Shown: positions 20,867 through 37,900 of the stretch, one piece after another
Layout of the letters: each line of letters starts with the position of its first letter
Position numbering within the stretch: position 1 is the first letter of the stretch
Assembly (NCBI RefSeq): GCF_000485595.1
Contig: NW_014577125.1
Coordinates: 221,311-260,657 of the forward strand
Length of the DNA: 39,347 nt
Direction of reading: 5' to 3'
Source: Priapulus caudatus
Taxonomy: Eukaryota > Priapulida > Priapulimorpha > Priapulimorphida > Priapulidae
Translations under genes and position numbers: made by a program
Notes under the pieces: model-generated
What the model saw: only the letters and a program-made list of their open reading frames with translations
Databases searched by the model: none
What the model was told of the DNA's origin: nothing

Positions 20867-20968
20867 CTAGATACAACTATTACAACTACAAGTTAATGTA
20901 ACCTAAAAGAGTAGGTTGTATGTAAATTGTAATACTCCTACTCCGTTTGGTTATATTGTTGTATCTAG
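20867..20968. repeat. Short inverted-terminal-repeat element
   Basis: CTAGATACAAC at the left, GTTGTATCTAG at the right, and an internal weak stem of AGAGTAGG/CCTACTC. Confidence 0.6.
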
Positions 20969-20969
20969 A

Positions 20970-21944
20970 TACAAACCATTGGTCGATGTGTAACACTAAC
21001 ACTAACAGTACCCTCGTCGTCTCGAAGGTGATGATTGACTTATGAGTAGTATTTACGATATCATCTTAATGTTACTGTTGTTACTTACCTCCTTAGCTCC
21101 TGTAATCTGTAATTGTAACTGTAATAGTAATCTGTTTTGCCAATCCTAATTGCCATTGCCACATTAACAATAAGTTTAAGTCAATATTTGGGGATTTCAT
21201 ATTTTTAAAATTATGAACTAGAAACTAGTATTTCATGTTAGACATTTGATATTATATGTGAATCATCGTCAACCCAATATCTGGGCACCTGAAAGAAACG
21301 TAAACGGGATTGCATAAGGTTGCTACGGATTCGTAAAGATTGTATAACTTGGTTCAGATGATAATGTTTTGCCGCTAACTGATATATTACTTGAAACAAA
21401 GACTCAGAACATGTAATCTGCTACGAATGATGCAGTTGTCTTTTACAGTGGCATAAAATCCAAATGCCTTTCATCTATTTGGTTACGTCAATCTGTCACT
21501 CTGACAATTACTCAACGGTATACCTTTAAGTTATATCAAAAAATTGTGTGAAATCACAGTTTAATATCAGATACGCAGCGCGGATATTTGCTAGTTTATT
21601 CGTAAAGTTTGAATTGTGAAATTTGTACAATACCTTGTAATTTACCACTGCATTATTGCCATTTGTACAAAATGCTACTACATAGAATACCTCACTTCAA
21701 TGTGGCCCTTTATAACATAATAGTCATGAATGCTGTTCAAAATAAAACCAGTACCACCCCCAGATTGCATAATTTGGGTTTGTATGTGTTTCACTTATTA
21801 TGGTGAAATCTATAGCTATAAAAGCTATCTATATTAGAAATTATATGGAAGATTGGATTCTAAATTTTTGGTTATTAAAAAGATTTGTTAATTCTTCAGG
21901 TATTTAGAATAGATTGGAATTTAATCGTGTTTAAAATATTATTT
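20970..21944. other. Gene-free AT-rich stretch
   Basis: Nothing recognised. It may be part of a WDR5 5'UTR intron. Confidence 0.4.
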
Positions 21945-22315
21945 ATTATTACCTTCGCCAAGGGGTTGGCATGAGGTTATGTTTTCACCGGCGTGTGTTT
22001 GTTGGTTTGTGGGTTTGTGCGTTGGTTTGTTTGTGTACAGCCTAACTGAAAAAGTTATGGACGGATTGTCATAAAATTTTCAGGATAGGTCAGAAATGGG
22101 GTAACTTAGAATTGATTACATTTTGCTGGTGATCCGGATCCAATTAATTAAATAATAAAATTTTCAGGATAGGTCAGAAATGGGGTAACTTAGAATTGAT
22201 TAAATTTTGGTGGATCCAATTAATTATTTAATTAATTAATTAATTAATAAAATTTTTCACAGTGACAGAATTGAGCTGCCTTGGCCGAGGTCTGCGCTCT
22301 CCGAGTGCTCTAGTT
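21945..22315 (+). mobile_element. Dispersed TIR repeat family, copy 2, with 84-bp internal duplication
   Basis: It starts ATTACCTTCGCCAAGG and ends CCTTGGCCGAGGTCTGCGCT...CCGAGTGCTC. The segment beginning ATAAAATTTTCAGGATAGG is present twice (22071 and 22155). Confidence 0.82.
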
Positions 22316-22656
22316 ATATATATTTTAAGTCTTTAATACTTCAGTACATAATGTTTAAAAAGAAAGTCACCTCAATAGTCACACACTAGATGCGAAACAT
22401 ACAATTGTGTAATTGATAATCTAATGAAATTTAGAAACATGGATGAAATAAATATGTAACTGTTTGATGAATGATGGTAGCCAACCCTAACCCTAGCCTG
22501 CAAATATGGATAACAGTGGAGTGTCTTCACTTAGATTACAGCAACAGAATACCTGCAGATATTCACTTATCTATGTTATTTACACCATGCAGTTATGCCC
22601 TAGATACAACATGCGTTTGGAACTTACATGTGTGTTTTGTACAGAAACCTTGAGGA

Positions 22657-27740
<5,084 letters not shown>

Positions 27741-28679
27741 CCTGTGTGATTCCGATTTTATCCACTAGGTGGCGTGCTCCATTGCAAGTGCTTAGGAATA
27801 TTGGAATCACCATCAACCCGTGCGCTGGGAACCATGCAGACCGAATGTACCACAATTAGCACGTTATGTCTATCACCTGAATTGAATTGACTTTATGTGC
27901 TAAAAAAGCATTGGTTTCTTTCTGAGTGAGTAAATCGTGAAGCGTATAGCCTCATAGAGGAGGTACGTTTGTGTTCGGTGTTTAACATTGGTGGCATGAT
28001 TCATGAGTGTATTAAGCACAGGATTTCGTGTCAAGCATTGTAAAAAGTTAACTGCTATTTTATCACGAGTTTAGAACTTCTATTACACGGTTAGTTTTAG
28101 GCTAGAATGAGTAATACACCTGCTAGATATAGATTATGCAAAGTACTTTTTTTAAAAACTTTTTCAAAGTTTTTTGAAGAAATACTGTAATATCATACAC
28201 GATGTACAAGAACGACGTGTAGTTCCGAGGCAAAATCCCCTCCTTGTGTATTGGTGCACATGGGTGACTATTTTAGATGTTCAGAATGTTAGGAAATCGG
28301 CATTTTCACTCTCACAGCGAGTAACTTGAATATTGAGTCTTCCATCTTCGAAAAGAGATTGTGCATTTAAAAGGAGATGGAGACCACACCCTTGTATCAT
28401 CCTTCACGTGCTTGTTGTGTGTAAAACTAATGGAGCGGCTTTAGAGATTGAAACTTGTATGTAATCATGTATTGCAAAATCTCTCCCAATTATGCATCCT
28501 CTGTTAGCTACAAGAATGAGCGTGAGTGCTGCATGAAGGTCACAATATGTACGTCACGCTTACAGACAGTGCAAGCAATCCACGCATATCATTGTGTCCA
28601 GTAGAGAGGGAAAGCAAGGTGGACAGACAAAGCCACGTCAGAGTGACAAATGTTTGTCAAGAAAGAACAGTATGCAGCA
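27741..28679 (+). other. Probable WDR5 3'UTR and flank
   Basis: No open reading frame of interest. I did not find an unambiguous AATAAA soon after the stop, so the transcript end is unknown. Confidence 0.45.
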
Positions 28680-28888
28680 TAGCATTATATCACAGCATGG
28701 TATCATGTCATAGAGTAGCGTTATGTCACAGCATGTCAGTACGTCACAGTGTAGCATTATGTCACGGAATAGTGTTACATCATAGCATAGCATTATGACA
28801 CAGCGTAACATTACATCACAGCATGGCGTCGCAGCGGTGTTGTGTTGCGGCGTAGCATTACGATGCATTGTAGCATTATGTCGCAGTA
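28680..28888 (+). repeat. Degenerate 18-bp tandem repeat downstream of WDR5
   Basis: Consensus TAGCATTATGTCACAGCA, recurring with strict 18-bp spacing in places (for example TAGCATTATGTCACGGAA then TAGTGTTACATCATAGCA then TAGCATTATGACACAGCG). The ORF at 28638-28868 (-) with His/Cys repeats is its shadow. Confidence 0.8.
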
Positions 28889-30103
28889 CGGCTGTAAGTC
28901 ATCATGCCATGTTATACCACAGAGTAACCTTAAAACGTCAGTCTGGTATGTGAAAAGAGGGGAGCCGTGTAAATTGTGCTACGTTACCACTCAAGAAATT
29001 CTGTATGATGCCGCGAATGTGAGAGCAAATATTGTAAATTACTAAATCTCATTGGTGTACAGTGAAGTGCTGTAAAGTTGAACTAATAGCTATAACATGG
29101 GAGATTTCTGACGCTGTCTGCCGTACATTTAAAAGCGAGTATCTCACTCGTGCGACCTGGTATCAGCAAAAGCGCTTCGACAATTGTTACGTTGTTGAAT
29201 TGCCGTGAACTGCTTAAGGAAATTGTCGCTGCTTTAGTCTGGTAAATCTATTATCGACTTGTTGGTTGTTTTTTATCGTCTCTCCTACATGTATATTGGC
29301 TTTCGACTGCTGGGGAAATCGGGGATGCACTAGTGTTTTATAGATTGGCTTTATGTTATTATGGCTCCGTTATAATTATATGCAATTGCATTTTGTTTGG
29401 GGGGGGCACGTGTTGATTTTCGGGCCGGTTTTTCAGAATGCATTCCAATTTGTGTCGTCAGAAGTAAGTCTGCACAGTCGCTAGTTTTCAGCGTACCCTA
29501 TGTACGAGCTACACACAAGTGCGGCGAGCAGGTGAAATACCACAAACCATGTCTTTAGCACAGCTATATAGTTGACGCGACCAGTGTATGGGAGCTGTGT
29601 CATTATTGTGCGGTGGTGCTGACAATGAGGTTTGTGTGGTGGGGTGTATAATGTTCAATTTGCTACGCGCGAGTTGGCATTAAGTAAAATTTAAGAAATT
29701 TAATTAATTAATGAAAAATTTCAAAAAATAAACTGGATTCCAAATCTAAACGTTCGTCGATCGGATTCATCGTTGTGTTATTGATAGGTTCTCTTGCTTA
29801 CTATAATGTTACCCAAGATGTGCATGAATGAGGTTTCAATTCTTACCATTTCAACATTCTCTCGTAATGGCTGCATTTTCTGCGACATTTTTCCCATTCT
29901 AAAACCGATATCAATACTCTTAGATCCAAAAAGTATCAGAGAAAATATTTTTGCCATACATCCTCAAAAATTATAGATCCGATGTGTACCTTTTCTACGA
30001 GTTTCTGATAATGCCGGAATAAAATCTAGGTGTATTCTGTAATATAATAAGACAATTTTGTTCATCTGTATTATTACCTGTAGTATATATGTATATATAT
30101 TCA
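28889..30103. other. Gene-free stretch
   Basis: No gene recognised. The AT-rich part at 29690-30000 resembles an old repeat but I cannot delimit it. Confidence 0.4.
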
Positions 30104-30135
30104 AGGACGTTTAAGGGCTGTGGGGACCCTGTATG

Positions 30136-30168
<33 letters not shown>

Positions 30169-30194
30169 AGGGTCCCCACCGCCCCTAAAAGTCA
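30104..30194. mobile_element. Hairpin MITE-like element with (AT)n loop
   Basis: GTGGGGACCCTGTAT on the left and ATACAGGGTCCCCAC on the right are exact complements. The stem extends with mismatches to AAGGGC/GCCCCT. The centre is (AT)n. Confidence 0.8.
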
Positions 30195-30298
30195 TTAATT
30201 TATGTCTAATGTCCTGGAAGTTTAAATTTTTGGTCTAAAATAATAAAATCTTCCTTGCTGGTTATCTGACTGACCCTATCCCAAGTCTTCGATGAAAA

Positions 30299-30660
30299 TG
30301 TCTCTGCCTCTCTCGCGCGCACGCTCTCACCATCGCCCGCGCTCTGTGTCTCTGCCTCTCTCGCGCGCACGCTCTCACCATCGCCCGCGCTCTGTGTCTC
30401 TGCCTCTCGCTCTTGTCCTGCCTCTATCTATCTTTCGCTCTCGCCCTCCCTCTCTCTCTTTCTCTCTCTTTCTCAGCCCCTCTTCTCTCCGTCATCTCGC
30501 TCTCACGCGCGCTCTCACCATCGCCCCTCCATCTGTCTCTGCCTCTCTCGCTTCACCTATATCTCTCTCTCTCACTCGTCCTCTCTTTCGCACGCGTTCT
30601 CTCTCTCTTTATCTATCTTTCAGTCGCTCTCGCCTTCTCTCTTTCTCTAATTCTCACTTT
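30299..30660. repeat. CT-rich low complexity with 48-bp tandem duplication
   Basis: The unit starting TGTCTCTGCCTCTCTCGCGC is exact at 30299 and 30347. The rest is (CT)n. Open frames here are not genes. Confidence 0.9.
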
Positions 30661-30767
30661 CACCGCGGTGGCGTCGGCTGGGACTTCGTAAGCTGCAGAT
30701 AGATATGCTAGACACGTCGACACTAGCCGACAAAAGAACATCATTTATTGCGCAAATAAAGTACTGC

Positions 30768-30980
30768 TCTCTCCTCCTCCCAGCTCTCCCACCTTCTCTC
30801 TACCTCACCCCTCTCTCTCCCTACTATCTACCTCACTCCTCCCTCTCCCTTCTCTCCTCTCTACCTCACTCCTCCCTCTCCCTACTCTTTACCTTTCCCT
30901 CCCTCTCCCGTCTCTCCTCTCTACCTCCCTCCTCCATCTCCCTTCTCTCCTTTCTATATCACTCCTCCTTCTTCCTGTGT
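30768..30980. repeat. Pyrimidine minisatellite
   Basis: Imperfect units built on CTACCTCACTCCTCCCTCTC separated by TTCTCTCCTCT. Confidence 0.85.
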
Positions 30981-31019
30981 TGTACCCTTACGAAACATTT
31001 GCATTTTGTCATAAGAAAA

Positions 31020-31385
31020 CAAGAAAAGAGAAGGCGAGAGAGTGGGATAGGGAAAACAGAGTGACTGTAAATTATAGCCGTAGGAATATATCCTCATTTT
31101 GGGCTTTGGTGAAGGTGAAAGTTGTGACTAAAAATGCATATATAGTTTATTTATGAACCTAGAGATGGCGCTTTTACAACTTTCTAAAATGGCGTCAATT
31201 TCGTTATGTTTCAGTGAATGTAATAATTGTTTTGACCAATTACTAGCTGTATTATACTCGGTATGAAAAATGGAGATACTTTAAACATTCCATAGTTACG
31301 AGGTAAGCTTTCTCCATAGTCCTATGATATTAGTTGGTTATTAGTAATAAGTTAGCATTAGTAATACTAATAGCATATCTGGATC
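31020..31385. other. Gene-free stretch
   Basis: Nothing recognised. Confidence 0.4.
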
Positions 31386-31390
31386 TGGAT

Positions 31391-31445
31391 TAGCTCTAGT
31401 ACTATAGCCTGCGGCAGCGATCCGCGGGCTATAGTACTAGAGCTA
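31391..31445. repeat. Perfect palindrome, 24-bp arms
   Basis: TAGCTCTAGTACTATAGCC and GGCTATAGTACTAGAGCTA with 7 loop bases. The right arm recurs at 20783-20805. Confidence 0.9.
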
Positions 31446-31789
31446 GATCTGGATAGTTTACTGCGTAGCCCACGGTTACGTGGATAATAACGCAGGGGAC
31501 TTGTCACTTGACGTGATGCGGCCATGATGACGAGGCTCACCGAGGTTTGACACTTTGTGCTGGTTATTCAGCTGCTGGTGACCTGTATGCTAGGGTTTTA
31601 AGCGGGGACGTTACTGAACCTTGGTGACACATGGAAATTCAAGATGAGACTTTCCTTAACCCGCACTCCGCAGTGTGTCTGAAGAGTGAAGTTCTATTGA
31701 CTGTGATTAGCATTAAGTTGTGTAAAATAACAGCTGACACTTCTTTATCGACCAACAAGTACACACATTATGTGTAGACACATAAAGTT

Positions 31790-31900
31790 GAGAGAGAAGA
31801 GAAAGCACAAGAGAAACAGCGAGAGTGAGAGAGATAGAAACAGAGAGAGGGAGAGAGAGAGAGAGAGAGAGAAACGGAGAGCGAGAGAGAGAGAAAGACA
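31790..31900. repeat. (GA)n microsatellite
   Basis: GA-rich low complexity, continuing degenerately to about 32050. Confidence 0.92.
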
Positions 31901-32329
31901 AGCAGAAGGCAGAAATACAGAGGGAGATGGAGCATGATAAAGTAGATGAAAGAGAGGTAGCAGAGATTGATACAGCGAAAAAAGGGAGTTAGAGAACAGG
32001 GAGGTAGGGCATGAATAAGAGAAAACTGAGAGTGCAAGAGAGAAGCAGCGATAACGGGAAGCGGCATGTGTAAGTCGGGACGATAAGCTACGCTCTTTAC
32101 TAATCCACTTCTGTGATTTACAGGCTGCGCCATGTACAGACAATCTCACATGTGACGGGTGCTACTATAAGGAATACAACTGGAGAGACATCTTGGTACA
32201 ACGGTAGACAGCAGAGATGGGCACACAGTAGTGGGGTGTGCTGGTACTTGTTCGTCGCAGTCGGAGCTAAGCTGATATTGTTGTCACGTAATTCAACACC
32301 GGAATACGCATAATAAATACAACACTGCT

Positions 32330-32421
32330 GGGAAGGAGAGACACAGTCAAAGAAGTACTGCTATATATAGAAGATAATTAATAACCAAGAAGCCTCGAAC
32401 ACCAGCATCTTTCTCCAGCAA
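32330..32421 (+). repeat. Dispersed repeat, copy A
   Basis: GGGAAGGAGAGACACAG ... AGTACTGCT ... CTCCAGC aligns with 34072-34160 over about 90 bp with scattered differences. Confidence 0.6.
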
Positions 32422-32720
32422 AGTAACACCAGGTGTCCCAAACAGAAGGAAGCAGTGTATAGCCAATGCGGCCATACCAGTGCTGCTGCATCACACCTAC
32501 ATCTTCTCCTAGGCTGTACGTGCAAACGTACGCTTTGCACAGCCGCTGCACGTGCGGATTCGTACCCCCGGGTATACGCCATCTGTCGCAACCCTCACTC
32601 CATATACTGTCTCTTTGGTACACGTATATGTAGCAGGATTCGGGTAGGAGTACGTGCACAGATATGTAGTGATGCACTGGCCCCCTACTACAGTATGGCC
32701 AGCAGCGTATAACCATACGT

Positions 32721-32920
32721 CAGGGTATTAGCCAGGAATGAGTATTGTGGAGTGCAGAAAAAATATTTGGGAGTGCAATTTTTACAATGTACACACTACA
32801 CAGCTAGACTAAATATTTTAGGCCGTGTACACATTTAGGTAGTGCTACACATTTTTGGCCGGGCAGTTTCAAAACTGACCGTGCAAATCACGACTGCACG
32901 GCTCGCTGGCTAATATGTTG
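32721..32920. mobile_element. hAT-type MITE, 200 bp, with 8-bp target duplication
   Basis: The left end CAGGGTATTAGCCAG and reversed right end CAACATATTAGCCAG are flanked by CCATACGT at 32713-32720 and 32921-32928. Confidence 0.82.
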
Positions 32921-32928
32921 CCATACGT

Positions 32929-34071
32929 AGATAATAGCAACTCTGTACCTTAGGTAGTGACGCACCAGCCTCGGATGCGGGCACCGCCTCTACATTAAGC
33001 ATTAATAGAGGGCTAGCAGCATCGTGTCAATCACCAGCGCGTGGCCTCAGACGACAGTCACCATCGCGGACTTCCTCCCTTTAGGAATCAAGTTCAGAGG
33101 GTGGGTCAGGATCGGTTTACGTTCGCATGTGCCAGGGGGGTGAGACAACACCTTGGCTGGTCAGAGCATGGGAAATCACACCTCCCCCCTCCCAAGAGCG
33201 TGGGAGTTAGGGTTGGGGTGTCCGGCTCGCAGGTTTACCCTGGCACAATCGCATAGGTTGAATGACGTCGTCGACGCTAGGGCGAGCGCGATACGTAGGG
33301 CGTGCGTAGCTACAAGGGTATATACAGTGTACGGATATATATAAATACGTGTGTGATATATAACGGTTATATATGTACAATCTACGTACTTCAATACAAT
33401 CTACAATCTTATACATGCTGCCATGTTTTGGGACTAAATTTGGAGAGAGTTGGTCACTCCCATGGCGTCGCACTCACGCGACTCGTGTGGGCTGTTGCTC
33501 GGCTCCGCGAGTCTGCGCGCTTACGGGGGCGGGCCGTTCTGGCGTGCGCAATCATCCCCGGCCGCACGCGCAAACGTACGCATGTCGCAGCCGGGCGCGC
33601 GCAGGGCTCTCCTCACACATAATGTGGCAACAATATACTCAGGTGTTTGTGTCTATATGTTGTTAACCGTGCGGAAAATGCGGTTGCGCGGTTTAGTTTG
33701 AGTTTCGCGCGCCGGGGACTTTGGCACCTACGAGACGTTAACTAGTTATGGAGACAGCGTCATCGCCGTGCAAGAACCACCTGGGAAGAGCAGTGGCCAA
33801 GTGTGTGGTGCTCATGACTTCAGGCTGAACAGTCTGATTCCACCTTGATCACTTCTCTTGTGCCCATGAGCAACGCATTTTATCCCAGTTTGCTTGGAGA
33901 AGGGAGTGACTTTGTCACTAGTGAGGAGATAAGCTTCCTCTGCCGCCCCTAGCTACAGGTTGTCCTTAGGCAAGGTATAGCACCTGTTTAGCCTCCCGTA
34001 CCAGGGTTACGGTGAAGATGCCTAATATAGTGGAGATGGACTGAACACAGCATTGACCATAACAAAATTGG
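32929..34071. other. CpG-rich stretch without recognised gene
   Basis: 33460-33610 is unusually CpG-rich. GCAAACGTACGC occurs here and at about 32521. No protein or RNA gene recognised. Confidence 0.4.
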
Positions 34072-34160
34072 AGGGAAGGAGAAACATAGCTAAAGGAGTG
34101 CTGCTCTACTAGATAATCCACATCAAAGACGGTAAATATCTTGCTCCAGCTAAATATCTG
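34072..34160 (+). repeat. Dispersed repeat, copy B
   Basis: Counterpart of 32330-32421. It ends 17 bp before the ATG of the unrecognised gene at 34178. Confidence 0.6.
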
Positions 34161-34177
34161 CTAGTGACCCAAGGAAG

Positions 34178-34880
34178 ATGGAGAAGAAGAAGAAGAAGAA
34201 GAAGATTAACAAAAAGAATGAAAAAAATGAAAAAGAAGAAGGAAACGCCGCTGACGACAACGAAGAAAAAGAAGAAGAAGAAGAAATAGACTATGATGAC
34301 GATGTGGGCAACAACCAAGATGATGACTTCAACAATGAAGAGAAATGTCTGATCATAGGTAACTTTAGTCTTTACAGTTTTTTTTTTAGTTTTTTTTTTT
34401 AGTTATTACAGCACAAGCAAATCTAATTCAGTCAATTGCAGTATGTATAGATATAAACGTGCTTGTGTTAAATTCAGTGATCAATATAAGACATTATCTG
34501 GTTGGCAGAACCAAACTTAACAATTTTCACCAATTTCAACCAACTATACATGGTCTGTCACTTTGAAGGTATCTGTTTTCAGATGGAAGAGGGATAATTG
34601 GTGCCAGAGTGTTGAGTCATGAGGCTGGTATTGGAGCAAGATGTTTTTTCCTCCATTCAAACACCATGCATGCTTATCATTTAGACCAGCAATACACAGT
34701 GAGTAGTTTCTGTCCATGTCTTAGAGAAGAGCGTGTCTTGTGGGCATGTATCAGAGTAAAGAGCAGCATATAGTGAGAGTGTTTGATAGAGGGTGAGGAA
34801 TAGCTGGTGTATACATATGTGTGCGTGTGTGCATGCATGTATGCGTACGTGCATTCATGCATGTGCGTGTGTGTCTAGAT

Positions 34881-34942
<62 letters not shown>

Positions 34943-37900
34943 AGAGACAGAGTGGATGGAGATTTTTTGTCATTATCAAAATTTTCTATTTTATAGTTTT
35001 AATAAATTAATTTGGTCTGTCTGAACTGTTATAGTTGGGATCGGACATAAGAAGTTAGAGCTGTCATTAATATGAAAATATTTTGATTCTATTATCAAAA
35101 TGGTGTTTTCCGATATTTCGATCCGATTCGTATAGTATAAATATAATGTTTCAATTCCTTTCTGGCATGTATGGTAGCTTTTGCTGTAATTTTGAACTTA
35201 AATTAGTACACTTGACGCTACATTGCATGGGACCAATGTTTTCCCTGCTAGGAATGCAACGCCTAGTTTAAGCAACTAAAAAGAAAGAACACACCTAAAG
35301 AGTTAAACCTATATATTTATATTGCAACGTGAATAAAATGAAATAGAACGAACAGAATGTGACAGAATGACTCCACGTCTACTCAATCCACCAGGAAGCT
35401 CAGTAAAGCTAGCTCATCCATAAACTAAAGATACAGCACCACTAGTCGGTAGTCCATCTTAGGAAGTTAGGTCACAATATGTCTCCTCCGAAGCAGCGCT
35501 ATGCTTCTATGCTTTGTATAGTTATAGTGTAAAGAGAAACTAATATGTTGGCATTGTCAGGCACCAAACTCTCGCTCCCCAGGTTAAAAACACCACCTGC
35601 AGTAGAGAATTTCCTCTCATATTTCAGCAGAATAACCTATATGAGGTGTAAGGTAACAACACTACAGCAAAACGGTTTTTTACTAATAATATTTTACTGT
35701 ATCGGGTCGCTATTCTGGAATTCTTTTTGATATCGATATCGCATGCAAATACATCACGATACATCGATGACAGTCCTAATAGAAATGTAAATTATATGAA
35801 ATATCCATAAATGAGTTGACTGATATGATCCGTTATAATGCCTCCTAACAGGTTACTCGTTAACTTAATCACCTATACAGTTAGGCTTAGATACAAATAT
35901 CCGGATATCTTTTTAGATATTTAGAAGTTTTCGGGATATTTAGAAAAATTCTGGATATTTAGAAAAATTCTGGATATTAAATATTAATTTCCTCAAATAT
36001 TAAGGATTTGTAAGGATGAGTTTGTCTTTTTCTGTATAAATTTTTTTAAATTACAGTATTTGTTTTTTACATTTTTTTAATAAATTTTATATAATATGAC
36101 ATATTCTGCTATTGCGCTTTTTCGCACAAATAATATGTCGTTATAAAGACATTACGGTTGACAATTAACTCGAGATATTTAGAAGAAGATTTGGGGGATG
36201 TTTAGAAAAACAATTGTAGTATTGATACGAGATTTTTTGAATATACCGGAAGGATATTAGGCCATTTTTCGAGAATATTGTGTGATATTAAGCCATTATC
36301 CCAGTATATCTTACACTATGTAATAATCCTCGCACTCATATCATTTACACTTTTCGTCCTTACTGTTGTTTAAGAAGACAGGAGGGCAGGAAACGCGGGA
36401 ACAAGGAATCATGGAGCCAGGACGCTAGGACAAGGAACAGGACTTACATAACTCACTTCTGCTGAGAGAGCTTGACAACTGCCCCGACCACGGTCACACA
36501 CGCCGAGCTAATGAGCACACCAAATCATCAGTTAAAAGGACATTTGTGAAGACTATAGACACTCATCACGCTACGGGAGGCGTGAGTGCATTGAAATCGT
36601 AGAGAGCGAGGACTGTTATGTGCATGATTGGCATCTACGTTAATAGTGACAAATGTTTGTTACCGATCTGGCATCGTTGTTAATCGAAGTCGCAGAGTAC
36701 TGTTTTCATGAGTTGCGTTTTAGAACATCAGTAGCTTTCAATTGTCGAAAGTTATTTTGACTAGACATTATATGACAAAGAATAGGAATTGTGTTGCATT
36801 TAACATTTTTTATAAATGTTAGCCGGCCAATTCACTCGCTTCAAATTCAACTCTATATTGTTGTAAGTAGGGACCTAGCGTAATTTGCAAGCACAAATGT
36901 CAGCGTAAATATTGGTAGTTATAATTTGCACGCAAACTCGCCACTAGATGCAGTTGTTGGCCATTAGTGAAGTGATTCACTGTGACCAATCGGTCGTAGA
37001 TTTGAAGCAAATTGATTCGTTTCATGTTAACATTATTTTTTGTAGCGTGTATTTGCAAATGATGTGTGGAATGTAGATAAATTTTTCTAGGTAGTTAGTT
37101 TGTTTCAGAATGGATGATTGGCAGAAGATCGCGCGAGACATGACGTGAGTGTAACAGGGGGTACGTGAAGGGGAGGGGGAGGGTGGAGTGGGCACAGGGA
37201 GGGGGGGAAGGTCGGTGGGATAGGGGCAGGGGGGAAGGAGGGTCAAGGTGGTGGGGCGGGAGAGGGGAGGGGGAGAGTTAGGATTAAGAAGGAGAGCCTG
37301 CATTGGGGCAGCATAGGTTAGCGTTAGCTTAGAATAACTAGGTAGGCTCTAGAAATATAACGCTCTCATGGTGTTAATAGTTGCTAGACTAAGCTCTGAG
37401 TGAGATGAGTGTGACACAAGAAGGGAGAGAAGCGAGTGTCATGCAGTGAGGACGAGCGGAGAGTGACAGCGTGCGCTGGAAAGCTGTGTACGAGTCTGGC
37501 GAGAGACACGCGCGCGAGAAGGGAGAGAGAGATAGACGTGGCGGAGTAGGCTAGACAGAGAGATAGTTAGATAGACCGAGGAGTTATATGCAAATAATAA
37601 ATGCTATTATTTTGTAAATAAAGCTTTTATTTTCTAACGAAATTTACGTTTTAAATGATTTAAAGTTGAGTAATTACAAATGTTATGCTAAATCTAGCTA
37701 TTTCTTGCATTTTCTTATTCTTCTCTCGACTCTTGAACGTCATGACACCTGAACACACAGTTATATGCTAAACACTAAGTCTAGCTTTGCGAAGTTATGC
37801 GAATTATGAAAAGAATGCATCAACGAATAATATGCTTGACTGACTATTGGTATGAACAAATATACGATTGACTGACTATTGATATGAACAAATATACGAT

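Noticed and set aside
32124-32204. Cys-containing exon candidate (CTDNLTCDGCYYKEYNW)
   Set aside because: A TTTACAG acceptor precedes it, but there is no partner exon with a matching phase and the frame closes at a stop shortly after a weak GTAGAC donor. Not enough support.
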